Positions 1-6,114 of a stretch of 16,948 nucleotides of DNA are shown here, piece by piece (the stretch's first letter is position 1; each line of letters starts with the position of its first letter). Source of the DNA: Anaerolineae bacterium (GTDB lineage Bacteria > Chloroflexota > Anaerolineae > JAAYZQ01); the NCBI GenBank assembly GCA_016929795.1, contig JAFGIA010000292.1, positions 1-16,948 on the forward strand, written 5' to 3'. The notes beneath the pieces are model-generated. The model did not search any database and was not told where the DNA came from. It saw only the letters and a program-made list of their open reading frames with translations. A program made the position numbers and the translations under genes.

Positions 1-24
1 TACCAATCTACCAATCTACCAGTT
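1..24. repeat. Short 8-bp tandem repeat at the window edge
   Basis: Three octamers stand in tandem: TACCAATC, TACCAATC and TACCAGTT. They lie just beyond the stop of the minus-strand universal stress gene, so they are its 3' flank. The array may continue outside the window. Other 8-bp-period intergenic repeats occur at 10761-10790 and 15651-15674. No function can be read from the sequence. Confidence 0.6.
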
Positions 25-443
25 TACGGCACCGCCATCACCGGGCACCTCGCCAGCCGCAGCACCTCCGTGCTGACGCTGCCCAGGAGCAGCTCGGCCG
101 TGCTGGATGGGCCACGGGTGCCCAGGACGATGAGCGACGCATTCTCCTGGTCGGCGAGCTCCAGGATGACACGGGCCGCCATCCCCTCGCGCACCACACC
201 CCGTGCCAGGACGTTGGCGTGGTGTAGCTCGCTCACCGCATCGTCCACCACCGCCCACGCGGCTTTTTCGACCGTCTCACGCAGCTCGTCGTACACGTCG
301 GTTGTGGCATAGCGGTGTGACACTTCATAGGCGTGCACCACCACCACCTCGCCCTCCTCTTCACGCCCCAGGTGCTCCACGTAGAGGAGCGCCCTGTCGG
401 CAGCCGACGAGCCGTCGTGGGCAAACAAAATTTTCCGGAACAT
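24..443 (-). CDS. Universal stress protein, UspA family
   Basis: A single-domain UspA-fold protein of about 139 residues, the normal size for the family. It is a cytoplasmic nucleotide-binding stress protein with no defined enzymatic reaction. The N-terminus (MFRKILFAHDGS) is the usual first strand with the conserved Asp. The C-terminal third has the complete ATP-binding signature G-2x-G-9x-G-S (GTRG, nine residues, GS), so it probably belongs to the ATP-binding branch. An ATG at 455 would add four residues and overlap the upstream gene. The ATG at 443 is preferred because it follows the TAA of that gene by one base and has GAGAGG just upstream. It is the last gene of the dnaK-dnaJ-modulator operon, which fits a stress role. 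Confidence 0.9.
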   Translation of the reverse strand: MFRKILFAHDGSSAADRALLYVEHLGREEEGEVVVVHAYEVSHRYATTDVYDELRETVEKAAWAVVDDAVSELHHANVLARGVVREGMAARVILELADQENASLIVLGTRGPSSTAELLLGSVSTEVLRLARCPVMAVP

Positions 444-444
444 C

Positions 445-819
445 TTACCTCTCATTCCTATCCTGATCGATTGCTGGCGGCAGCCTGCGCCACTCGGCCT
501 CGATGTCGCCCCCTGTCGCTCCCCCCCACGTCAGTTGCCCCCACATGGCGGGGCCCAACACGCGCTGCAAACGCTCCATCTCCGCGCGCAGCGACTGGAT
601 CTGCTGCCGCATGTGCAGAATCACTTCGATACCCTGCAGATTCACGCCCAGCTCTTGCAGCCGCCGCACGCGGCGCAGCTCGCACAGGTCGCCGTCGGTG
701 AGTGGATCGGCCACGATCTCGCGCATCACACACTCCTGCACCAGCTCTTCCGACAGGCCTGAGCGCCGGACCGCCATCTCGATCGAGATGTACCTTCGCT
801 GCTGGCGTTCTGGTGTCAT
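445..819 (-). CDS. MerR-like chaperone modulator (CbpM/HspR-like)
   Basis: A 124-residue protein. Residues about 10-35 form a MerR-type helix-turn-helix (ISIEMAVRRSGLSEELVQEC). Next comes the block LRRVRRLQELGVNLQGIEVIL (about 48-68), typical of HspR and CbpM, and then a heptad-like helix (MRQQIQSLRAEMERLQ). The Arg-Arg-Tyr wing segment usual between these parts in DNA-binding HspR is not visible. That makes a CbpM-type DnaJ modulator at least as likely as a heat-shock repressor. It starts six bases after the dnaJ stop; a GGAGG lies inside the dnaJ end. Position behind dnaJ fits both HspR (dnaK-grpE-dnaJ-hspR in actinobacteria) and CbpM (cbpA-cbpM). I infer modulation of the co-encoded DnaJ; DNA binding is uncertain. 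Confidence 0.75.
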   Translation of the reverse strand: MTPERQQRRYISIEMAVRRSGLSEELVQECVMREIVADPLTDGDLCELRRVRRLQELGVNLQGIEVILHMRQQIQSLRAEMERLQRVLGPAMWGQLTWGGATGGDIEAEWRRLPPAIDQDRNER

Positions 820-825
820 GGCCCA

Positions 826-1767
826 CTACGCCTCCTGCCTCAACTGTTCAAACAGCTCCCGCTGGTGGGGCGTCAGGTCGGTGGGGAGCCGTACCTGGAC
901 CGTGGCAAACAGATCGCCGCGCTGGCTCGGCTGGCGCAGCTCGGGCATGCCCTGGCCTGCCAGCCGAAAAGTCCGCCCATTCTGCGTGCCCGGCGGAATC
1001 GTCAGCGCCACCTGGCCCGTCAGCGTCGGCACCCGGATCTCCCCGCCGAGCACCATCGTGTACAGGTCTGTCGTCACCGTCGTGTACAGGTCATCGCCGC
1101 GGCGCTCAAAGCGTGGATCGTCCACCACGTGGACACGCAAAAAGAGATCCCCACACGGTCCACCGGCTGCCCCTGGCGCCCCTTCCCCGGCCATGCGCAC
1201 GCGCGTGCCGGTCCTGGCCCCTGCCGGGATCTGCACCTCGAGGCGCCCGCACTCACGCTGCAGGATGCGCGTGGTGCCGGTGAACGCTTCCTGCAAGCTG
1301 ATATCTACGGGCTGCTCGTAATCCCTGCCGCGTTGTGGCCGGGCCTCGTACCGAAAGCCCCCGGGCCGCCCCCCCATCCCTGCGCCGCCAAAAATCTGGC
1401 TGAAAAAGTCTGAAAAAGCGCCGCCCCCGCCAAACATGTCCTCCAGGTCTTCGGGGGTCCCATAGCGCACGTGCACGCCCCCCGGCGCGCCGGCCGTGTA
1501 GCGCCCCCAGTCAAAGTCGCCCGGCTGGCCTGCCTGCTGCCAGCGCCGCCAATCGGAGCCGAGCCGGTTGTACTTTTCCCGCTTTTCGGGATCGGACAAC
1601 ACCTCGTACGCTTCGTTGATCTCTTTGAACTGCTCCTCTGCCTGCGCATCACCCGGGTTGACGTCGGGATGATATTTTCGCGCCAGCTTGCGGAACGCGC
1701 TCTTGATCTCCTTTTCCGAAGCGTCACGGCTCACGCCAAGGGTTTCGTAATAGTCCTTATAGTCCAT
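826..1767 (-). CDS. DnaJ-family co-chaperone, CbpA-like (type II, no zinc finger)
   Basis: A 313-residue J-protein that stimulates DnaK ATPase activity and delivers substrates. The J domain spans about residues 5-70 with the HPD motif at 33-35. A Gly/Phe-rich segment follows near 110-145 ([22 protein letters not shown]), then two beta-rich substrate-binding domains and a C-terminal dimerisation helix ([15 protein letters not shown]). The four CxxCxGxG repeats of canonical DnaJ are absent, which makes this a CbpA/DNAJB-like protein. The ATG at 1767 is chosen over an in-frame TTG one codon upstream because GGGAG lies at suitable distance. It follows dnaK by 146 bases that hold a strong hairpin, and is nearly contiguous with the MerR-like gene. 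cbpA or dnaJ would both be reasonable names. Confidence 0.93.
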   Translation of the reverse strand: MDYKDYYETLGVSRDASEKEIKSAFRKLARKYHPDVNPGDAQAEEQFKEINEAYEVLSDPEKREKYNRLGSDWRRWQQAGQPGDFDWGRYTAGAPGGVHVRYGTPEDLEDMFGGGGAFSDFFSQIFGGAGMGGRPGGFRYEARPQRGRDYEQPVDISLQEAFTGTTRILQRECGRLEVQIPAGARTGTRVRMAGEGAPGAAGGPCGDLFLRVHVVDDPRFERRGDDLYTTVTTDLYTMVLGGEIRVPTLTGQVALTIPPGTQNGRTFRLAGQGMPELRQPSQRGDLFATVQVRLPTDLTPHQRELFEQLRQEA

Positions 1768-1869
1768 CAATCAGGCTCCCATAGAAACCGGGCGGGTGCG
1801 CGGCCTCTTGGGCGCGCGCTTGTTGGCACGCAGCCGGCGACCTGGGAAGGTGTCGAGCCCGGTGCCATT

Positions 1870-1907
1870 CCCCCGGGCCCGGGCCAGGTCCGGCCCGGGC
1901 CCAGGGG
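1870..1907 (-). other. Strong GC hairpin between dnaK and dnaJ
   Basis: Perfect 11-bp arms (GGGCCCGGGCC at 1875-1885 and its complement at 1892-1902) enclose a 6-base loop. After one mismatch the stem extends by four C-G pairs (1870-1873 with 1904-1907). It begins seven bases after the dnaK stop codon in the transcript. No U-run follows on the minus strand, so it does not look like a classical intrinsic terminator. It may instead be an mRNA-processing or stabilising structure, or a partial attenuator, that sets dnaK expression above dnaJ. Confidence 0.7.
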
Positions 1908-1913
1908 TGACCT

Positions 1914-3836
1914 TTATACTTCGCGGAACTCGGCGTCTACCACGTCGTCGTCCCCCGGGCGCTGCGGCCCGCCAGGTCCAGGCTGGGGGCCGGCCCCGGG
2001 CGGCGGGCCGCCGGCCGCGGCCTGCTGCTGGGCGTACATCTGCTGGCCGATCGCATAGCTCGCCTGTTGAAGCTGCTCGATGAGCTGCTGGATGCGCGCC
2101 GTATCGTCGCCATCCTTGGCTCGCCGCAGCTCCTCCATCGTCTTCTCGATGCGCTGCCTGTCGTCTGCAGACACCTGGTCGCCCAGCTCGCGCAGCGTCT
2201 TTTCCGTCTGGTAGATGAGCTGGTCGGCCGTGTTGCGTGCCTGGATCAGCTCGCGCCGGCGCTTGTCCTCCGCCTCGTGCTTGCGTCCCTCCCGCACCAG
2301 GTTCTCCACCTCGTCCGAGCTCAGGTTCGTCGTCGCCGTGATCGTGATCTTTTGCTCCTTGCCCGTCGCCCTGTCCTGCGCCGCCACGTTCAGAATGCCA
2401 TTGGCGTCGATATCGAACGTCACCTCCACCTGCGGCACCCCCCGGGGTGCCGGCGGGATGCCCTCCAGGTTAAAGCGCCCCAGCGTGATATTGTCGGCCG
2501 CCATAGTGCGCTCGCCCTGCAGCACGTGGATCGTCACCGCCGTCTGCCCATCCTCGGCCGTGGAAAAGATCTCACTCTTGCGCACCGGGATCGTCGTATT
2601 CCGCTCGATGAGCGGCGTCATCACCCCACCCAGCGTCTCCACGCCCAGCGTCAGCGGCGTCACGTCGAGCAGCAGCACATCCTGCACCTCACCAGTCAGC
2701 ACGCCCGCCTGGATGGCAGCGCCCACCGCCACCACCTCGTCGGGGTTGACCCCCTTGTGCGGCTCCTTGCCCCCCGCCAGCTTGCGCACCAGATCCTGGA
2801 CCATCGGCATGCGCGTCGCGCCGCCGACGAGCACCACCTCGTCGACCTGGTTCGCCTTCAGGCCCGCGTCACTCAGCGCCTGCTCGAACGGGCTGCGCAG
2901 CCGCTGCACCAGGTCCTCCGTGAGCTGCTCAAACTTGGAGCGCGTCAGCCGCATCTGGAGGTGTTTGGGCCCGGTAGCGTCGGCCGTGATAAAGGGCAGG
3001 TTGATTTCAGTCTCGAGCACGGTCGACAGCTCGATCTTGGCCTTCTCGGCCGCCTCGTTCAGGCGCTGGAGCGCCTGGCGGTCGCCGCGCAGATCGATCC
3101 CCTGGTCCTTGCGGAACTCGTCCGCCACCCAGTCGACGATACGCTGGTCCCAGTCGTCGCCGCCCAGGAAGGTGTCGCCCGACGTGGACTTGACCTCGAC
3201 GACCCCCTCGCCCACGTCGAGGATCGACACGTCGAACGTGCCGCCGCCCAGGTCAAAAACCAGGATCGTCTCCGCCTTTTCGCGGTCGAGGCCGTAGGCC
3301 AGCGACGCCGCCGTCGGCTCGTTGATGATGCGCTGCACTTCGAGGCCGGCGATCCTGCCCGCGTCCTTGGTCGCCTGCCGCTGGCTATCGTTGAAATAGG
3401 CGGGCACCGTAATCACCGCCTGGGTTACCTTCTCACCCAGGTATGCCTCTGCGTCGTCGGCCAGCTTGCGCAGGATCATGGCCGAGATCTCTTGCGGCGA
3501 ATACTCCCGGTCCATCACCGGGATGTACACCCGCGCGTCACCCCCCGAGCCTTCGGCGATCCGGTAGGGGAGAATGTCCTCCGCCTTTTGCACCATCGGA
3601 TCATCATAGCGACGGCCCATCAGGCGCTTGATCGAAAAGATCGTATTGTCGGAATTGACGATCGCCTGCCGGCGCGCCGTCTGGCCGACGAGGCGTTCCT
3701 TGTTCTTGTTAAACGCAACCACCGACGGGCAGAGACGCCCGCCCTCTGCAGTCGATATCACAGTCGGCTCGCCGCCCTCCATGACGGCGACGACACTGTT
3801 GGTGGTTCCAAGGTCGATGCCGATAACTTTTGCCAT
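1914..3836 (-). CDS. dnaK: Molecular chaperone DnaK (Hsp70)
   Basis: The 640-residue length matches bacterial DnaK. The protein binds and releases unfolded polypeptides in an ATP cycle with DnaJ and GrpE in the cytoplasm. The nucleotide-binding domain (about 1-375) opens with [14 protein letters not shown] and contains [43 protein letters not shown] and LVGGATRMP. The interdomain linker VLLLDVTPL is followed by the substrate-binding domain, a helical lid, and a DDDVVDAEF tail like that of E. coli DnaK. The reading frame extends 37 codons further upstream, but the start at 3836 is certain: [10 protein letters not shown] is the family N-terminus and GGGAGG lies six bases before it. First gene of the stress operon; grpE must lie elsewhere. 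Neither a CIRCE nor a HAIR element is visible upstream. Confidence 0.99.
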   Translation of the reverse strand: MAKVIGIDLGTTNSVVAVMEGGEPTVISTAEGGRLCPSVVAFNKNKERLVGQTARRQAIVNSDNTIFSIKRLMGRRYDDPMVQKAEDILPYRIAEGSGGDARVYIPVMDREYSPQEISAMILRKLADDAEAYLGEKVTQAVITVPAYFNDSQRQATKDAGRIAGLEVQRIINEPTAASLAYGLDREKAETILVFDLGGGTFDVSILDVGEGVVEVKSTSGDTFLGGDDWDQRIVDWVADEFRKDQGIDLRGDRQALQRLNEAAEKAKIELSTVLETEINLPFITADATGPKHLQMRLTRSKFEQLTEDLVQRLRSPFEQALSDAGLKANQVDEVVLVGGATRMPMVQDLVRKLAGGKEPHKGVNPDEVVAVGAAIQAGVLTGEVQDVLLLDVTPLTLGVETLGGVMTPLIERNTTIPVRKSEIFSTAEDGQTAVTIHVLQGERTMAADNITLGRFNLEGIPPAPRGVPQVEVTFDIDANGILNVAAQDRATGKEQKITITATTNLSSDEVENLVREGRKHEAEDKRRRELIQARNTADQLIYQTEKTLRELGDQVSADDRQRIEKTMEELRRAKDGDDTARIQQLIEQLQQASYAIGQQMYAQQQAAAGGPPPGAGPQPGPGGPQRPGDDDVVDAEFREV

Positions 3837-3896
3837 CTTTTTCCTCCCTGCTGAATTAATGAGTTCGTTTTCTACGTTGCCCCAGGGGAGCGGAAT

Positions 3897-3920
3897 GCCG
3901 GCGCACGCCAGCGCACCGGC
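3897..3920 (-). other. Leader hairpin upstream of dnaK
   Basis: In the minus-strand RNA, 10-base arms pair around a UGGC loop. Eight pairs are Watson-Crick and two are G-U wobbles. On the opposite strand the wobbles become A-C mismatches, so the structure is favoured specifically in the dnaK leader. It ends about 60 bases before the dnaK start and does not cover the Shine-Dalgarno site. Confidence 0.5.
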
Positions 3921-3954
3921 CCATCCTATCCGCGCCCAGCTATACAATACACCC

Positions 3955-3998
3955 CTTCTGTTAGATTTGAATTAGACAAGTGTTAGCGTTTTGTTAGA
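3955..3998 (-). promoter_or_regulatory. Four helically phased 11-bp repeats before dnaK
   Basis: Read on the minus strand, four consecutive 11-mers begin TCTAACA, GCTAACA, TCTAATT and TCTAACA, each followed by four unconserved bases. The period is exactly 11 bp. The last 7-mer ends nine bases before TATTGT (3949 to 3944), a candidate dnaK -10 that lacks a good -35. This layout (7-bp direct repeats, 4-bp spacers, placed where a -35 would be) is that of PHO-box-like sites bound by OmpR/PhoB-family response regulators. Which regulator binds here is not known. Confidence 0.6.
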
Positions 3999-4052
3999 CT
4001 TGTAACAGTTGTTGCTTATTTCCCCCCATATACACTTGCACAATCGCTCCAT

Positions 4053-4081
4053 TTGTCCCCTGGGCCACTCCACGGTATAAT
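4053..4081 (+). promoter_or_regulatory. Sigma70-type promoter of the aldo/keto reductase operon
   Basis: TTGTCC (four of six consensus bases) at 4053-4058 is followed by a 17-base spacer and a perfect TATAAT at 4076-4081. Transcription would begin near 4088, giving a leader of about 85 bases that contains a small stem-loop before the ribosome site. Confidence 0.75.
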
Positions 4082-4172
4082 AGAGCCGCCCATCGTCCAC
4101 AGGGCGATGGTGGATCGCATTGCCACCGGGCAAACCAAAAAAGACCGATCACCGCACATCAAAGGAGGGAGC

Positions 4173-5030
4173 ATGGAAAAGCGTAGATTTGGACGCACCG
4201 GCCACATCAGCAGCGTCGTCATCTTTGGCGCCTTTGCCGTGGGCCAACTCGGCCAGGACGAGGCCGACGAGACGTTGCAGCGCCTGCTCGACCACGGCGT
4301 CAACCACATCGACATCGCTCCCAGCTACCATGACGCCGAAAAGCGCGTCGGACCCTGGCTGGAGGCGTACCGCGACCGCTTCTTCCTCGGCTGCAAAACG
4401 CAGATCCGCAGCCGGGAAGGGGCGTGGCGCGAGGCCAACGAATCGCTGGAGCGGCTGCGCACCGACAAGTTCGACCTCTACCAGCTCCACGCCGTGGCGA
4501 CGATGGACGAGCTCGACGCCTGCTTTGCCCGGGGCGGCTCCTTCGAGGCAATCCTGCGCGTGCGTGAGGAGGGCCTGGCCGATTATCTCGGCATCACGTC
4601 GCACGGGCTCCAGGCGCCGGCGGTGCAGCTCGAGGCCCTGCGCCGCTTCGATTTCGACTCGCTCCTCTTGCCGCTCAACTTCAAGCTGATGGCCCGCGAC
4701 GACTACCGGCGCGACATGCAGGCCCTGCTGCGCACCGCGAGCCAGCGCGACGTCGGGGTCATGGTCATCAAGGCCTGGGCCCAGCAGCCCTGGGCAGAGG
4801 GCGAACAGCGCGCCTACCACACCTGGTACAAGCCGTTCGACGATCCGGACAGCGTCGAGCAAATGCTGAGCTTTGCCCTGTCACACCCCATCACGGGCGC
4901 CATTAGCGCCGGCGACGCCGCGCTCCTGCCCATGATCCTGGCGGCAGCCGAGCGCTACCAGCCCCTGGACGAGCAAGCACAAGCGGATCTGATGGCCACA
5001 GCCGGGCAGTACGAGATCATCTTTACCTGA
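4173..5030 (+). CDS. Aldo/keto reductase
   Basis: A 285-residue AKR-superfamily TIM-barrel oxidoreductase, expected to use NAD(P)H to reduce an aldehyde or ketone in the cytoplasm. The catalytic tetrad is visible: Asp47 and Tyr52 in IDIAPSYHDAE, Lys75 in GCKTQ and His106 in YQLHAV. The N-terminus (EKRRFGRTGHISSVVIFGAF) and the LERLRTDKFDLYQLH segment are typical of bacterial AKRs. The frame is open 40 codons further upstream, but AAGGAGG lies six bases before the ATG at 4173, and the extra stretch would contain the promoter leader. The substrate cannot be told from sequence. First gene of an operon with the ene-reductase 16 bases downstream. Confidence 0.92.
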   Translation: MEKRRFGRTGHISSVVIFGAFAVGQLGQDEADETLQRLLDHGVNHIDIAPSYHDAEKRVGPWLEAYRDRFFLGCKTQIRSREGAWREANESLERLRTDKFDLYQLHAVATMDELDACFARGGSFEAILRVREEGLADYLGITSHGLQAPAVQLEALRRFDFDSLLLPLNFKLMARDDYRRDMQALLRTASQRDVGVMVIKAWAQQPWAEGEQRAYHTWYKPFDDPDSVEQMLSFALSHPITGAISAGDAALLPMILAAAERYQPLDEQAQADLMATAGQYEIIFT

Positions 5031-5046
5031 GCCGGAGGCGAGACCC

Positions 5047-6096
5047 ATGCCCCATCTCTTTTCCCCACTGACCCTGCGCGGCGTGACGCTGCGCAACCGG
5101 ATCGCCATGTCGCCGATGTGCATCTACTCCGCCGGCGAGGACGGACTGGCCACCGATTGGCACCTCGCCCACTACCTGGCGCGGGCCGTCGGTGGCGCCG
5201 GCCTGATCCTGTTCGAGGCGACGGCCGTCGAGGCCCGCGGCCGGATCAGCGCCCACGACCTGGGCCTGTGGAACGACGCGCAGGTCGAGCCGCTGGCGCG
5301 CATCGTGCGCCTGCTGCAGGCAGAAGGAGCAGCCGTAGCCGTGCAACTGGCCCACGCCGGGCGCAAGGCGTGGAGCGAGCACAAGGGATACGGCCCCGCC
5401 CTGCCCGTAGCGCCCAGCGCCATCCCCTTCGCCGAGGGGTGGCAGGTGCCCCAGGCACTGGCGGCCGGCGGGATCGCCGCGCTGCTGGACGCCTGGCGCG
5501 CGGCGGCAGTGCGCGCCGGCGAGGCAGGCTTTGACGCCGTCGAGATCCACGGCGCCCACGGCTACCTGAACCACCAATTCCTGTCGCCACTCTCGAACCG
5601 GCGCCAGGACGAGTATGGCGGCCTGCTGGACGGCCGGATGCGCCTTCTACTTCAAGTCGTCGAGACAGTGCGCGGCGCCTGGCCCGAGGAAAAGCCCCTC
5701 CTCGTGCGCATCTCGGCCACCGACTGGGTGGAAGGTGGACTCAAACCTGACGATCAGGTGCGCGTGGCCCGCGAGCTAAAGGCGCGCGGCGTCGACCTGG
5801 TCGACTGCTCGTCCGGTGGCAACCTGCCTGTGGCCCCGCCCTCCATCGGCCCCGGCTACCAGGTGCCCTTTGCCGCCCAGATCCGGCACAAAGCCGGCGT
5901 AGCCACAGGCGCCGTCGGCCTGATCACCGCCCCCGAGCACGCCGACGCGATCGTGCGCAACGGCCGCGCCGACCTGGTGCTGCTCGGTCGTGAGCTGCTG
6001 CGCCGCCCCTACTGGCCCCTGCACGCGGCGCACGTCCTCAGGCACGAGATCGATTGGCCGCAGCAGTATCGCCGTGCGCGGTATGCACCCGCCTAA
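5047..6096 (+). CDS. NADH:flavin oxidoreductase, YqjM/NamA-type ene-reductase (Old Yellow Enzyme)
   Basis: A 349-residue FMN-dependent TIM-barrel enzyme. The YqjM-class features are present: Cys25 followed two residues later by Tyr27 in MSPMCIYS, and the substrate-binding His pair 168/171 in EIHGAHGYLNHQFLSP. It ends with the usual GRADLVLLGRELLRRPYW segment. The family reduces activated C=C bonds of enals, enones or nitro compounds with NADPH. GGAGG precedes the ATG. It lies 16 bases after the aldo/keto reductase and 18 before the kinase-transferase fusion, so the three are probably co-transcribed. The adjacent AKR and ene-reductase could act in sequence on reactive carbonyls, but that is inference. 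Confidence 0.93.
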   Translation: MPHLFSPLTLRGVTLRNRIAMSPMCIYSAGEDGLATDWHLAHYLARAVGGAGLILFEATAVEARGRISAHDLGLWNDAQVEPLARIVRLLQAEGAAVAVQLAHAGRKAWSEHKGYGPALPVAPSAIPFAEGWQVPQALAAGGIAALLDAWRAAAVRAGEAGFDAVEIHGAHGYLNHQFLSPLSNRRQDEYGGLLDGRMRLLLQVVETVRGAWPEEKPLLVRISATDWVEGGLKPDDQVRVARELKARGVDLVDCSSGGNLPVAPPSIGPGYQVPFAAQIRHKAGVATGAVGLITAPEHADAIVRNGRADLVLLGRELLRRPYWPLHAAHVLRHEIDWPQQYRRARYAPA

Positions 6097-6114
6097 CATC
6101 AAGGTGGAATGAGC

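Larger units (their letters stand above)
3837..4172. other. Divergent regulatory region between dnaK and the aldo/keto reductase
   Basis: This is the longest gap without a gene in the window. I see no small ORF with a ribosome site in it. From the dnaK side it holds the Shine-Dalgarno site (GGGAGG near 3843-3848), the leader hairpin at 3897-3920, a likely -10 near 3944-3949 and an 11-bp repeat array. From the other side it holds a promoter at 4053-4081, a small stem in the leader (CCATCG at 4090-4095 with CGATGG at 4105-4110), and AAGGAGG just before the reductase start. The stretch from about 3940 to 4060 is clearly richer in A and T than its surroundings. Confidence 0.8.

Noticed and set aside
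503..1321. 272-codon plus-strand open frame rich in Ser, Arg and Cys
   Set aside because: It is antisense to the MerR-like and dnaJ genes, which have clear family signatures.
1870..1907. Intrinsic terminator after dnaK
   Set aside because: The hairpin is strong, but no U-run follows on the minus strand and dnaJ lies directly downstream in the same direction.
2067..3854. 595-codon plus-strand open frame
   Set aside because: It is antisense to dnaK, its product is rich in Arg, His and Leu without any recognisable motif, and dnaK is unambiguous on the other strand. It is a GC-driven shadow frame.
3837..4172. CIRCE or HAIR heat-shock operator
   Set aside because: Neither TTAGCACTC-N9-GAGTGCTAA nor CTTGAGT-N7-ACTCAAG, nor a close variant, could be found. 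The inverted repeat at 3976-4003 has the opposite arm order.
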